This document shows positions 27,589 through 38,094 of a stretch of 64,000 nt of DNA, piece after piece (the stretch's first letter is position 1; each line of letters begins with the position of its first letter). Under the pieces are notes generated by a model. It had not been told where the DNA came from, did no database searches, and worked only from the letters and a program-made list of their open reading frames with translations. The position numbers were made by a program, and so were the translations under genes. Source of the stretch: Streptomyces griseus. Its GTDB lineage: Bacteria > Actinomycetota > Actinomycetes > Nanopelagicales > Nanopelagicaceae. The stretch lies in assembly GCA_945884695.1 (NCBI GenBank), contig CAMCYO010000007.1, forward strand, positions 1 through 64,000. Reading direction: 5' to 3'.

Positions 27589-28941
27589 TTATGCCCCGGT
27601 GTAGTACTTAGCGACAACAGCGAGTGATTTATCCAAGATTTCCAAGCCCTTTCTAGCATCGGCTTCTGAAATATTGCATGGTGGCGCCATATGAATACGG
27701 TTAAAGTTATTAAAAGGCATCAAGCCATTTTTCTTACATTCTGCAACTAATTCATTCATTGCCGGGCTTGTTCCACCGTAAGCAGCAAGGGGTTCGCGAG
27801 TCGCGCGATCGGTGACCATGTCGATTCCCCAGAAGACACCATTTCCACGGATATCGCCGATCACCTTATGTTTCTTAGCCAATTCACGAAGCCCTGGCCC
27901 CAAAATAGTTTTGCCAATGTGGGCGGCGTTCTCGACCATTTTTTCATCTTTCATCGCATCTACTGTTGCAACTGCAGTTGCACACGCAAGAGGGTGACCA
28001 GAATAGGTAAGCCCGCCAGGGAAAACACGATCATCGAAAGTTTTAGCAATTGTTTCTGAAATAACAACTCCACCAAGTGGAACGTAGCCTGAAGTAATTC
28101 CTTTTGCGAAAACAATAAGATCTGGTAATGAATTGCAGTGTTGGAATGCAAACCATTTACCTGTGCGACCAAAACCTGCCATGACTTCATCTGCGATCCA
28201 CATGATTTCGTACTTGTCGCAAAGTGCGCGCAATCCATCAAGATATCCAGGTGGAGGTGTTAACACACCTGCAGTACCAGGAACAGATTCGATAATAATC
28301 GCAGCAATAGTTTTTGGACCTTCAAAAATAATTGTTTGCTCTAAATGTTCAAGTGCACGTTTGCACTCTTGTGCTTCATCGGTTGCCCAGAATGCAGAGC
28401 GATAAAGATATGGCCCCCAGAAATGTACGTGGCCTGTTGCAAATTCATTGGGGAATCTACGTGGGTCACCTGTTGCATTAATAGATGCACCAGTATTGCC
28501 ATGGTAGGAGCGGTATGTTGAAAGGACTTTGCTCTTACCCGTATGAATTCGAGCCATACGAATTGCATTTTCTACTGCATCGGCTCCAGCAGTGGTGAAG
28601 AAAACCTTATTAAATTTTGATCCGGCTAAGTCAACAATGCGCTTAGCTGCTTCATTTCGGGCATCATTTGCGTGCTGTGGCGCAACCGTTGTAAGTACGG
28701 CAGCTTGCTCTTGAATAGCTTTAACAACTTTCGGATGTTGGTGTCCGATATTTGTAAAGACAAGTTGGCATGAAAAATCTAAATATGTATTGCCGTCATA
28801 ATCCCAAAAATAAGAACCTTGAGCACCAGCAATTGTCATTGGTTTAATTTGTGCTTGAGCAGACCATGAGTGAAATACATGCGCCCGATCAGCTGCATAC
28901 ACTTGTGCGCCTTTTTCTGGATTAGCTTTTGGCTCTGTCAT
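27589..28941 (-). CDS. Class III aminotransferase (PLP-dependent)
   Basis: 450-residue fold-type I class III aminotransferase. Seen: YFWDYDGNTYLDFSCQLVFTNIGH near residues 44-67, TTAGADAVENAIRMAR (PLP phosphate), SYHGNTGASINATGD, the cofactor aspartate in ADEVMAGFGRTG near residue 255, and the Schiff-base lysine in VFAKGITSGYVPLGG near residue 285. It resembles omega-amino acid:pyruvate transaminases (beta-alanine, taurine or putrescine type) more than ornithine or GABA enzymes, but the substrate cannot be fixed from sequence. It stands alone, convergent with ychF and divergent from typA, with no amine-catabolism genes alongside. Confidence 0.86.
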   Translation of the reverse strand: MTEPKANPEKGAQVYAADRAHVFHSWSAQAQIKPMTIAGAQGSYFWDYDGNTYLDFSCQLVFTNIGHQHPKVVKAIQEQAAVLTTVAPQHANDARNEAAKRIVDLAGSKFNKVFFTTAGADAVENAIRMARIHTGKSKVLSTYRSYHGNTGASINATGDPRRFPNEFATGHVHFWGPYLYRSAFWATDEAQECKRALEHLEQTIIFEGPKTIAAIIIESVPGTAGVLTPPPGYLDGLRALCDKYEIMWIADEVMAGFGRTGKWFAFQHCNSLPDLIVFAKGITSGYVPLGGVVISETIAKTFDDRVFPGGLTYSGHPLACATAVATVDAMKDEKMVENAAHIGKTILGPGLRELAKKHKVIGDIRGNGVFWGIDMVTDRATREPLAAYGGTSPAMNELVAECKKNGLMPFNNFNRIHMAPPCNISEADARKGLEILDKSLAVVAKYYTGA

Positions 28942-29106
28942 GACCGCTCCTCAATTTTTCACAATTTTATCAATCAATTCTGGTGCCAATCTAATCATTA
29001 CTTGCGCCTAAAAAACACACGATTTAAGAGTCGATGCCCCTTGATGCTACCCTTCACCGCTGCGTTGATAGATATAACGAGCGCAATCGAGAAGAGCTGA
29101 GGGTCA

Positions 29107-31002
29107 ATGTCCAAGTTATCAACCGCGCACCTGGCAGGTTTGCCAATTAAAAAGCGCGAGGACTTACGTAACGTTGCGATTATCGCTCACGTTGACCACG
29201 GCAAGACCACTCTTGTTGATGCCATGTTGTGGCAATCAGGGGCGTTTGCTGCATATAAGAAGCAGGGCGAGGGCCAAGAGCGCATGATGGATTCAATGGA
29301 CCTGGAGCGCGAAAAAGGAATTACCATTCTTGCAAAGAACACTGCGGTGAAGCGCGGAAACACCATCGTCAACATTATTGACACTCCGGGCCACGCCGAT
29401 TTTGGTGGCGAAGTAGAGCGTGGCCTAGAAATGGTAGATGGCGTTATTTTATTAGTAGACGCATCCGAAGGACCATTGCCACAAACACGGTTCGTATTGC
29501 GCAAAGCGTTACAAAAGAATTTGCCGGTAATTTTGCTTATTAACAAAGTAGATCGTCCAGATTCACGTATTGCAGAAGTTGTTGACGAGACGTATGAACT
29601 CTTTTTAGATCTTGATGCCAATGAAGAACAAATCGAATTCCCAGTTGTTTATGCTTCTGCAAAAGCAGGCCGTGCTTCCCTCACACGTCCAGCCGATGGT
29701 GGAATGCCAGAGGAAGAAAACTTAGATATTTTGTTCGATACGATTTTCTCTGCAATTCCGGCTCCTGTTTATCACGAAGGTGCACCACTTCAAGCTCACG
29801 TTACAAACCTTGACTCCTCACCATTTTTAGGACGCCTTGCACTGTGTCGCGTTCGTGAAGGTGTCATTAAAAAGGGGCAAATGGTCACATGGATGAAGAC
29901 CGATGGCACAACGGAAAAAGTTAAAGTTGCTGAACTACTCATTACTGAAGCCCTAGATCGCGTACCTGCCTTAGAGGCGCATCCAGGAGACATCATTGCT
30001 GTTGCAGGTATTGAAACTATTACCTTGGGTGAAACGCTTGCCGACATCGAAAATCCTGTTGCACTACCGCTGATTATTGTTGATGAACCATCAATTTCTA
30101 TGACTATCGGTATTAATACATCTCCACTTGCTGGAAAGAGTGGCTCTAAATTAACTGCGCGCCAAGTGAAGAGTCGTTTAGATACAGAGCTCGTAGGTAA
30201 CGTTTCACTGCGCGTTCTCAATACCGATCGTCCAGATACATGGGAAGTACAAGGCCGAGGCGAACTTCAGTTGGCTGTTTTAGTCGAGATCATGAAGCGC
30301 GAAGGATTTGAACTCACTGTTGGTAAGCCACAAGTTGTTATCAAGAAAATCGATGGAAAAATTCACGAGCCAATGGAATCTTTAACTATTGATGCGCCCG
30401 AAGAATATCTTGGGGTGCTTACACAATTGATGGCACTTCGTAAGGGCCGTATGGAGCAAATGGTCAATCACGGTACTGGTTGGATCCGTCTTGATTATCG
30501 AGTTCCATCTCGTGGATTAATTGGTTTCCGTACTGAATTTCTTACAGAAACTCGCGGAACAGGTTTACTTCACCACGTTTTTGATGGTTACGAAGCATGG
30601 CACGGAGATATCCGCACACGTGCAACTGGTTCATTGGTTTCAGATCGCATGGGCTCTGTAACTTCCTATGCACTCTATGGAACCCAAGATCGTGGAAGTA
30701 TTTTCGTTGAGCCTGGCGATGAAGTGTATGAAGGTATGGTTATTGGCGAGAATTCACGTTCAGAAGATATGGACGTTAACTGCGTTCGTGAAAAGAAGTT
30801 AACCAATATGCGCGCATCGGGTACTGATGAATCAGAGCGTTTGATTCCGCCAAAGAAGCTCAATATGGAGGGCGCACTGGAGTTTTGCCGCGAGGACGAA
30901 TGCGTCGAAGTCACTCCAGCCGTTGTCCGTATCCGTAAAGTGATCCTCAACGGGGACGAACGCGCTCGCCTAACCTCACGCGCCAAGAAAGCCAATCAGT
31001 AG
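29107..31002 (+). CDS. typA: Translational GTPase TypA/BipA
   Basis: 631-residue ribosome-binding GTPase. G1 AHVDHGKTTLVDAML near residues 29-43, switch I/G2 with EREKGITILAKNTA, G3 DTPGHADFGGEVERGL, G4 NKVDRPD, G5 SAKAG; then EF-G-like domains II, III and V and the TypA-specific C-terminal domain (RGTGLLHHVFDGYEAWHG). The start is ATG at 29107 with GAGGGTC upstream. Involved in 50S assembly and stress adaptation in other bacteria. About 165 bases separate it from the divergent aminotransferase and should hold both promoters; I could not assign them. Confidence 0.96.
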   Translation: MSKLSTAHLAGLPIKKREDLRNVAIIAHVDHGKTTLVDAMLWQSGAFAAYKKQGEGQERMMDSMDLEREKGITILAKNTAVKRGNTIVNIIDTPGHADFGGEVERGLEMVDGVILLVDASEGPLPQTRFVLRKALQKNLPVILLINKVDRPDSRIAEVVDETYELFLDLDANEEQIEFPVVYASAKAGRASLTRPADGGMPEEENLDILFDTIFSAIPAPVYHEGAPLQAHVTNLDSSPFLGRLALCRVREGVIKKGQMVTWMKTDGTTEKVKVAELLITEALDRVPALEAHPGDIIAVAGIETITLGETLADIENPVALPLIIVDEPSISMTIGINTSPLAGKSGSKLTARQVKSRLDTELVGNVSLRVLNTDRPDTWEVQGRGELQLAVLVEIMKREGFELTVGKPQVVIKKIDGKIHEPMESLTIDAPEEYLGVLTQLMALRKGRMEQMVNHGTGWIRLDYRVPSRGLIGFRTEFLTETRGTGLLHHVFDGYEAWHGDIRTRATGSLVSDRMGSVTSYALYGTQDRGSIFVEPGDEVYEGMVIGENSRSEDMDVNCVREKKLTNMRASGTDESERLIPPKKLNMEGALEFCREDECVEVTPAVVRIRKVILNGDERARLTSRAKKANQ

Positions 31003-31044
31003 TCATTTACGCGCATTGTCGGCTTGCTCGGGTTAGATGGGCAT

Positions 31045-34000
31045 GTGAGCAAAGAAAGTTCGGTCTTAATAGGTGAGTTAGTTCGCCGTCCACTGCCACA
31101 TAAAAAACTTACTTTCACGCCAGAACAAGAGAGCGTTATTGCACATCGCAACTCTCCACTTGTAGTTCTGGGTGGCCCTGGAACAGGTAAAACCACTCTT
31201 CTTGTTGAATCAGCACTATCTCGTATTACCGATGGTCAAGATCCAAATTCAATTTTATTATTAACGTACGGGCGAGAGCGAGCATCCGAACTTCGCGACG
31301 CAGTAGCGCTACGAACAAGTGCAATCATGCACGAACCACTTGCACGAACTTTTCATTCGCTTGCATATTCGATTTTAAAAATGAAATCACATATCGATGC
31401 CCCAGAACCAATTCTCATGTCTGGCCCTGAGCAAGAATATTTCATTACACAACTTCTTGAAGGAGATATTGCAAGTAGCAAAAAATATTGGCCAACAGAT
31501 TTAGAAAAGGCTCTGACCACTCACGGTTTTGCTCGTGAACTCCGTGATTTAATTTTACGCGCATCCGAGCGAGGTTTATCTCCACAAGATTTGGCAACGA
31601 GCAGTACAGAGTTTAATGAGCCATATTGGAAAGCAGCTAGTCAATTTTGGGAACAATATCTAGATGTAATGGCTTTGCAATCTGAATCAGCGGGGGATGC
31701 AAAACTGAGAATTGACCCTAGCCAAATCGTTATTGAAGCTTATCGACACCTCAAAGCCAATCCAGAAATTTCTGCACAGTTACGTGCTCGATTTACAACT
31801 ATTTTAGTTGATGAGTACCAAGAGAGTGATCCAGCACAACGCAAACTCCTACGCGAACTTGCAGGTTCTGATCTAGTTTTATGTGCAGATGGCGATAGTG
31901 CAGTGGGGCGTTTTCGAGGAGCAGATCCAGATCAACTTCACTTGGAACTTGATCACTATTTAGAAACAGGCAAGGAAATTACCTTAAAGAAGTGTTTTCG
32001 AAGTATGACAGAACCAGTTGTTGTCGGACGTTTTCGCTCACAAAGTGAAGAAGCGCAATTTATTGCCTATCAATTTAGATATGCCCACTTGATACATGGA
32101 ACACCATGGAGCGAAATGGCGGTAATTTTGCGCACTCCTGGTGCGCAAGCATTAGCCCTGAGACGTGCATTTTCGCAAGCCTCCATTCCCGTTTCGACTC
32201 AGAGTCAAGCCTTATCTGGCAATCCAGCTATCGCACCCTTTTTATTGTTAGCTGAAATTGCTACCGGGTCCAAGGAATTAAGCGTTCAAAATTGTGAACG
32301 CTTACTGCTGAGTGAATTTGGTGGAGCAGATTCTGTTTCGCTTCGGCGTATGCGCCGGGCCCTTCTTGCTTCGCGTCAAGAAGATGATCTTCGTCCAGGG
32401 TCAGTAATGTTGCGCGATGCCATTGACAAAGGTGATATTGCGATTGAAGGCGCACAGCCACTGATCCATATTCACCAATTACTTCAAAGTGCGCGAAAAA
32501 TACTGCGAAAAAAAAATACACAAGCTGAAGATTTGTTATGGGAAATCTGGAGCAAAGCGCTCACCAGTGATGGCATTGCGCTCAGTGAGAGTTGGCGAAA
32601 CCAAGCCCTACGTGGTGGCTCTAGAGGCGCTGCTGCTGATCGCGATCTTGATGCAATCATGCAACTTTTTGAAGAAGCACGCAGATTTGCAGAGCGCTTC
32701 CCATATTCCAAGGCACAAAATTTTATCTCTCAAATTTCACATGAAGATATTCTCGGCGATGCCATTACTGCTAAAGGTCAAAGACCAGATGTTGTTGAGA
32801 TTCTGACGGTCCACGCATCCAAAGGCCGAGAGTGGCAAATCGTTGCAGTTGCAGGTTTACAAGAAGGTGTATGGCCAAATTTGCGTCAGCGTGGATCACT
32901 ATTAGGAAGTGAGCGCTTAGTAGAGCGCATGAGGTACGGCGCTCTTGCACGCGCAGAACTCGATGCCTTAGCTGCTAATGGTCTGGCCCAAGATGAAAGG
33001 CGGCTACTACATGTGGCACTTACTCGCCCTAAATCTACGTTAATCGTTACCGCCGTTCAAAAAGATGAGGAAGAACCATCATTATTTTTTGAAGAAATTT
33101 CTACCAATGTTTTAGGTGACTGGAGCGATGAACCAGAGATGACGCAAGTTCCACGTCCAATTACTCCATCAGCACTGGTTGCAACGTTGCGAGATCAACT
33201 ACATGCAAAAGAGGCAGAGATATCTGCATCACTTTTAAAACGTTTAGCAAACGAGGGGCTGTTAGAGGCAGATATTCAATCGTGGTCTGGTGTTCTTGCG
33301 TTGAGCACCATTGCACCAGTTGTTGCACCAGATGCACAGATATCCGTTTCTCCAAGTAGTGCAGAGAGTTTTACAGAATGCGGAGTTAAGTGGTTCCTTG
33401 AAAAAAATGGCGGTACAAACGGTGACAGCACCGCACAAGTATTGGGCTCTGCTATTCATGCATTTGCTGCACGTATGAAAGAGGAGCCTGGCCTAACAGA
33501 GACAGATCTAGTTGCAAATTTGAGTGATGCCTGGAAATTGATTGATCCAAATACTGGATGGGTGAGTGCATCACAGTTAACTCGCGCAGTTGAGATGCTT
33601 CATAAGTTTGTTACTTATCACAATCAAGCCTTGCACAGACGTGCAATTGTTGGCGTTGAAGTTGATTTCGACATTGAAATTGGACGGGCTAGAATTCGTG
33701 GAAGTGTCGACCGGCTAGAAGTTGGCGCTGACGGTGCTCTTTACATTGTGGATTTCAAAACCGGATCCCATATCATTACAAAAGAAAAAGCTCGTGAAAA
33801 TAAGCAAATGTTGGCCTATCAACTCGCTGTTACCGAAGGTGGGTTTGCAGATAAACACGAGAGCAGGTCTAGCGCAGGAGCTGAATTAGTTTATTTAGCC
33901 TCAAAAACAGTTGGCGCATCACTTCGGAATCAGCCTCCAATTGGCGCACACATTGAGGAATTTAAAGAAGAGATTCAAGGGATTGCAGAAGGCATGGGTG

Positions 34001-34098
34001 CACATCAATTCTTGGCATCAATTAACGATCGTTGCAAGAATTGCGCTGTGCGTAGCGCATGTCCGATTCAAAGCGATGGTCGGATGGTGATGGAATGA
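31045..34098 (+). CDS. adnA: AdnA-like UvrD/Rep helicase-nuclease subunit
   Basis: 1017-residue subunit of the actinobacterial AdnAB double-strand-break resection motor. Walker A VLGGPGTGKTTLL near residue 48, Walker B ILVDEYQESDP. Motif III is degenerate (CADGDSAVGRFRGAD instead of GDPxQxIYxFRGA). VHASKGREWQIVAVAG and LLHVALTRPKSTL are motifs V-VI. The C-terminal PD-(D/E)XK nuclease has GSVDRLEVG and IVDFKTGS, with cysteines CKNCAVRSAC plus an earlier Cys that could hold an iron-sulfur cluster. The start is taken as GTG 31045; a TTG 21 bases upstream is also open. The stop overlaps the adnB ATG (ATGA). Order with nudC and uvrD2 downstream matches mycobacteria. Confidence 0.86.
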   Translation: MSKESSVLIGELVRRPLPHKKLTFTPEQESVIAHRNSPLVVLGGPGTGKTTLLVESALSRITDGQDPNSILLLTYGRERASELRDAVALRTSAIMHEPLARTFHSLAYSILKMKSHIDAPEPILMSGPEQEYFITQLLEGDIASSKKYWPTDLEKALTTHGFARELRDLILRASERGLSPQDLATSSTEFNEPYWKAASQFWEQYLDVMALQSESAGDAKLRIDPSQIVIEAYRHLKANPEISAQLRARFTTILVDEYQESDPAQRKLLRELAGSDLVLCADGDSAVGRFRGADPDQLHLELDHYLETGKEITLKKCFRSMTEPVVVGRFRSQSEEAQFIAYQFRYAHLIHGTPWSEMAVILRTPGAQALALRRAFSQASIPVSTQSQALSGNPAIAPFLLLAEIATGSKELSVQNCERLLLSEFGGADSVSLRRMRRALLASRQEDDLRPGSVMLRDAIDKGDIAIEGAQPLIHIHQLLQSARKILRKKNTQAEDLLWEIWSKALTSDGIALSESWRNQALRGGSRGAAADRDLDAIMQLFEEARRFAERFPYSKAQNFISQISHEDILGDAITAKGQRPDVVEILTVHASKGREWQIVAVAGLQEGVWPNLRQRGSLLGSERLVERMRYGALARAELDALAANGLAQDERRLLHVALTRPKSTLIVTAVQKDEEEPSLFFEEISTNVLGDWSDEPEMTQVPRPITPSALVATLRDQLHAKEAEISASLLKRLANEGLLEADIQSWSGVLALSTIAPVVAPDAQISVSPSSAESFTECGVKWFLEKNGGTNGDSTAQVLGSAIHAFAARMKEEPGLTETDLVANLSDAWKLIDPNTGWVSASQLTRAVEMLHKFVTYHNQALHRRAIVGVEVDFDIEIGRARIRGSVDRLEVGADGALYIVDFKTGSHIITKEKARENKQMLAYQLAVTEGGFADKHESRSSAGAELVYLASKTVGASLRNQPPIGAHIEEFKEEIQGIAEGMGAHQFLASINDRCKNCAVRSACPIQSDGRMVME

Positions 34099-37000
34099 GT
34101 TCGCAGATTCGTTACTCACCATTAGACATTGCCAAAGCACTCAGCACTGTTGATAGCAAGATGCGAATTCCAACTGCAGAACAGTCTGCGATTATTTCCG
34201 CACCGCTTGAGCCTGCAGTTGTTATAGCTGGGGCGGGTTCTGGAAAGACAGAAACCATGAGTGCCCGCGTACTCTACTTAGTTGCCAATGGCTTAGTCGC
34301 ACCTGATGAAATTTTAGGTTTAACCTTTACTCGCAAATCCGCAGGTGAACTTGGAATTCGAATCAGAGGACGCTTGCGACAATTGCGCGCCAGCGGACTT
34401 TTGCCAAAGAGTTCATCAGTGGATGCACATATAATGACATATCACTCCTACGCAGGACGTCTATTAGGTGAGCATTCGATTCGTTATGGTATTGATGCGA
34501 GTGAAGAACCATTGGGGGATGCCGCAATTTGGCAGATGGCATCTGAGTTAGTCCGAAATTGGCCCGATGACGATTTTAGATCACAAAGTGCGCTCAGTAC
34601 GGTAATCAAAGATGTTATTGGTCTAACCCGCCTTATACAAGAGCACCAAGTTAGTGCTGAAGAGATTATTGCTCATTCGCAACCAGTTCTTGAAAAAATT
34701 GAATCTATGGGAGTGAAATCTAACGAGACTGTTCGCACTGTACATAAAGTTTTATCTCAAAGAATTGCAATTCTTCCTATGGTCGACGCATTTACACAGA
34801 GACGACAGAAAGATGGATCACTTTCATTTGATGATCAAATGTCACTCGCAGCTAAAATCTGTGAGGAATTTCCGGAAGTTTCTCAGATTGAAAAATCACG
34901 ATTCAAAATTGTTCTGCTAGATGAATATCAAGATACTTCTCAATCTCAAGTTCGCATGCTTTCATCACTATTCGGTGCCGGGCACCCAGTCATGGCAGTT
35001 GGAGATCCATGCCAAGCCATCTACACCTGGCGCGGAGCATCTGCAGGCACTATTGGCTCATTTGACTCAAGCTTTCCAAAAGTTTCAGGACAAAAAGGTC
35101 CCAAACTCTATTCACTCTCAACAACTTTTAGAAATGATCAAGTAATTCTAGAAGTAGCAAATGCTATTTCCGAACAGGTGCGCGAAAGTATTCCAGTTGA
35201 TGTTGCAGCCCTTGTTGCTCGAGATGGTGCTGGGGCAGGAAATCTGGCCTGTGGAATCTTTGAATCCATAGAGGCAGAAGCAATAGCAATTGCAGAATAT
35301 TTCACTCCGCTCTGGTTTAGTGCAGAAAGAGAGAAAACGCCAGAAAATATGCGCACATCATTTGCTGTACTTGTTCGTAAACGTTCTCAAATTGCTGAGA
35401 TTGAAATAGCACTTCGCAAAGCAAAAATTCCTGTCGAAGTATTAGGAGTCGGCGGACTCATTCATGTCGCCGAAGTAGCCGATGTCATTTCTCTTCTACG
35501 AGTAGTTACCGATCCCGAAGCAGGTGCTTCACTCATGCGACACCTAGTAGGTCCAAGAATTAATTTAGGTGCTGCTGATATTTCTGCTCTGGGTCGATAC
35601 TCCCGAAATCGCTCAGATCAATCTCATGAAAACTCTCAAGGCAAAATTGCCAAAATTGTTGCAGGTAATCCAATGCAAGAAGAAGCTGATGATCAATTCA
35701 TGGGAAGCCTCATTGATGCTCTCGATGAAATTAATGGCGCCGATAAGAGCACATTCTCATCGGTTGGCTATTCACGGCTGACAAATTTTGCCTCTGATTT
35801 ACGTCGTTTACGTTCACGTGCAGGTGGTTCACTTGTTGATCTTATTTCTGAAATTGAGAACTACCTATTTTTAGATCTCGAAGTAGCACTTCGCGACGGT
35901 GTTCAAAATGGACGTCGCCACCTTGATCGATTCATAGATGAGGCAGCGAAATTTTCCAGAAGTGGCGGAACAATTTCAGAATTTCTTACCTGGCTCGATG
36001 TTGCTACATCTGAAGAAGGTGGCCTTAAATCTGGCTCACCAGAAGTAAGGCGAGACGTAGTCCAAATTCTTACAATTCACACGGCAAAAGGCGCCGAATG
36101 GGATGTAGTTGCAGTTCCAGGATTGGCAGAGGGAACATTTCCTAGCTCTGGTAATAAAGAAAAAGACAATTGGCTCACCAACGAAAAGCACATTCCATTC
36201 GCACTGCGTGGGGATTCGCGCGAGCTCCCAACTTTCTCCATTGATAATTGCGAGTCCAATACCGAGATAAAGAAAGTACTCGATGGATTTTCTAAAGTTT
36301 GCGATGACTTAAAAATTGTCGAAGAGATTCGACTGGGCTATGTCGCAGTCACGCGTGCCCGTACGCATCTGCTCTGCACAACTTCTTATTGGAGAGATGG
36401 ATCTAAGTCAGTACAACCAAGTGCTCTCTATGAAAGCGTTGCACGAATTGCCCTTACAAACGGTGGAACGATGCTCTCAGATTTTGAAACTACGGATCCA
36501 GATGCGCAAAATCCTCGACTTGAAAATCCATTAACAGGTATGTGGCCACGTGATCCATTAGGTGAGCGACGAGATGCATTTGATGCAGAAATTGAATTAG
36601 TTCGTTCTAGCCAACCACATGACCTGGGGCAAGATTTGAATCCAATAATTGCATCTTGGGTTCGCGATGCCAGCGCCCTCATTGGGGAATTAGCACGCAA
36701 GAAAGTTACTGCTCAAGTATTGCTTCCACCACGTTTATCAGTGTCGACTCTAGTTGCCTTGCGCGAAAATCCTCAAGAATTAGCGTTGGCAATAAGACGC
36801 CCCATGCCACGGCCCCAGGATGAATATTCGCGGCGAGGTACTGTTTTTCACTTATGGGTTGAGAAATATTTTGGGCAAGCAACGCTATTCGACGATGAAG
36901 ATTTCGATACGTTAGATCAACTTGAGCCTGACCAAACTTTGGAGGACTTAAAAGTGAAATGGTTAGAAAGCCCGTGGGCAACTCGCCAGCCTTATGCAGT

Positions 37001-37292
37001 AGAAGTACCTTTCGAAACTGTTATCGCTGGGGTATTAGTACGTGGCCGAATTGACGCCATTTATAAAGATGGAGATGCATTTGAAGTTATAGATTGGAAA
37101 ACGGGTTCCAAAAAATTGGGTGAGTCCTCGACAATTCAATTAGCTATTTACCGCCTAGCGTGGGCAAAACTTCAAGGGATTGACCTTTCATTGGTAAAAG
37201 CTGCTTTTCATTATGTTCCAATAGGAGTAACCGATGGCCCAGCCAACCTTCTCGACGAGTCCGGGCTCACCGCTCTGTTAGAAAAGTATTAA
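34095..37292 (+). CDS. adnB: AdnB-like UvrD/Rep helicase-nuclease subunit
   Basis: 1065-residue partner of AdnA. It has a full helicase set: Walker A VIAGAGSGKTETMSARVLYL near residue 47, LTFTRKSAGELGIRIRGRL (Ia), VLLDEYQDTSQSQVRML (II), VGDPCQAIYTWRGAS (III), TIHTAKGAEWDVVAVPGL (V) and LGYVAVTRARTHLL (VI). The C-terminal nuclease domain carries RGRIDAIYKDGDAFEVIDWKTGS, the PD-(D/E)XK catalytic block. The start is ATG 34095, which overlaps the adnA stop; an ATG 36 bases further upstream lies within adnA. It is probably the stronger ATPase, since AdnA has a weakened motif III. The 3' end overlaps the convergent phosphatase-family gene by 26 bases. Confidence 0.88.
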   Translation: MSSQIRYSPLDIAKALSTVDSKMRIPTAEQSAIISAPLEPAVVIAGAGSGKTETMSARVLYLVANGLVAPDEILGLTFTRKSAGELGIRIRGRLRQLRASGLLPKSSSVDAHIMTYHSYAGRLLGEHSIRYGIDASEEPLGDAAIWQMASELVRNWPDDDFRSQSALSTVIKDVIGLTRLIQEHQVSAEEIIAHSQPVLEKIESMGVKSNETVRTVHKVLSQRIAILPMVDAFTQRRQKDGSLSFDDQMSLAAKICEEFPEVSQIEKSRFKIVLLDEYQDTSQSQVRMLSSLFGAGHPVMAVGDPCQAIYTWRGASAGTIGSFDSSFPKVSGQKGPKLYSLSTTFRNDQVILEVANAISEQVRESIPVDVAALVARDGAGAGNLACGIFESIEAEAIAIAEYFTPLWFSAEREKTPENMRTSFAVLVRKRSQIAEIEIALRKAKIPVEVLGVGGLIHVAEVADVISLLRVVTDPEAGASLMRHLVGPRINLGAADISALGRYSRNRSDQSHENSQGKIAKIVAGNPMQEEADDQFMGSLIDALDEINGADKSTFSSVGYSRLTNFASDLRRLRSRAGGSLVDLISEIENYLFLDLEVALRDGVQNGRRHLDRFIDEAAKFSRSGGTISEFLTWLDVATSEEGGLKSGSPEVRRDVVQILTIHTAKGAEWDVVAVPGLAEGTFPSSGNKEKDNWLTNEKHIPFALRGDSRELPTFSIDNCESNTEIKKVLDGFSKVCDDLKIVEEIRLGYVAVTRARTHLLCTTSYWRDGSKSVQPSALYESVARIALTNGGTMLSDFETTDPDAQNPRLENPLTGMWPRDPLGERRDAFDAEIELVRSSQPHDLGQDLNPIIASWVRDASALIGELARKKVTAQVLLPPRLSVSTLVALRENPQELALAIRRPMPRPQDEYSRRGTVFHLWVEKYFGQATLFDDEDFDTLDQLEPDQTLEDLKVKWLESPWATRQPYAVEVPFETVIAGVLVRGRIDAIYKDGDAFEVIDWKTGSKKLGESSTIQLAIYRLAWAKLQGIDLSLVKAAFHYVPIGVTDGPANLLDESGLTALLEKY

Positions 37293-38088
37293 TTTCCACC
37301 GTTAACGGTAGATGATCGCTAATTCCACAGTGTTGAGTTTGAACATGAATAACATCCTCACTGGCCACAGACTGAGAGAGAATGTAATCAAGTTGCGTTT
37401 TTGGAGACCAACTCGGGAAAGTTTTTTGTCTAGCCAACGAATTCCAAAATGGAGTGCGCGCAGGTAATCCACCCAACATATTGAGATCTCCCATCAGGAT
37501 GATCTTGGATTTATCTTTGACAGGTAATTGCTTAATCCACCTTTTAATCTTTGCCAATTGAAATGAGTTAATGATGGGAATAAATGAAAGATGCGTATTA
37601 ACAACGAGCCATCCATTTTCTAAAACGGCAGCAATTGCAGAACGAGGGTGGTCGCGAATATAAGTTCTTTTCAATTTTCCATCAGTTGGAATAAAAAGCA
37701 ATAAACCAAAAGGCGAGCCATGAAGTTCAAGACGGTGCCATGAAAGAACAGGGATTTTAGAAACTAAACCAATCCCGTAACCTGGCCTTTTTGGAGCAGA
37801 TGTGTTCGTAACCAATTTTTCATCTTCACTTATTTGCTTACTCCAGGTGGATTCAGTTGCACCTACCAGCGAAGGAACAAATGCCCAATACTTTGCACCG
37901 AGGAGTAAGGCGATGATTTCTACTTGGTTTTCATTACGTGATCGCTCTTGTAAGTAGTCCACCTCCTGGAGCGCCAATACATCGCTGCCCAATTCGGCAA
38001 TGGTTTTGGCTAAAACACCCGATGGCAAGGGGTTGGATGAGGGCGGAATGACCATTCCATGCAAGAAATTCCACGAGGTGATGCGCAC
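37267..38088 (-). CDS. Endonuclease/exonuclease/phosphatase family protein
   Basis: 273-residue protein of the EEP (DNase I / sphingomyelinase) fold without signal peptide. Motifs in order: SWNFLHG (Asn metal ligand), DVLALQEVD (Glu ligand), VVNTHLSF, ILMGDLNMLG (Asp and Asn), QLDYILSQ and the final SDHLPLTVEI (Asp-His pair). All catalytic positions look intact. The substrate is unknown; DNA, phospholipid or phosphoesters are all possible. The GTG start at 38088 fits the conserved N-terminus RITSWN. It lies between adnB (convergent, overlapping) and nudC (divergent), so a repair role is possible by context only. Confidence 0.83.
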   Translation of the reverse strand: MRITSWNFLHGMVIPPSSNPLPSGVLAKTIAELGSDVLALQEVDYLQERSRNENQVEIIALLLGAKYWAFVPSLVGATESTWSKQISEDEKLVTNTSAPKRPGYGIGLVSKIPVLSWHRLELHGSPFGLLLFIPTDGKLKRTYIRDHPRSAIAAVLENGWLVVNTHLSFIPIINSFQLAKIKRWIKQLPVKDKSKIILMGDLNMLGGLPARTPFWNSLARQKTFPSWSPKTQLDYILSQSVASEDVIHVQTQHCGISDHLPLTVEINTFLTER

Positions 38089-38094
38089 CGTCCC

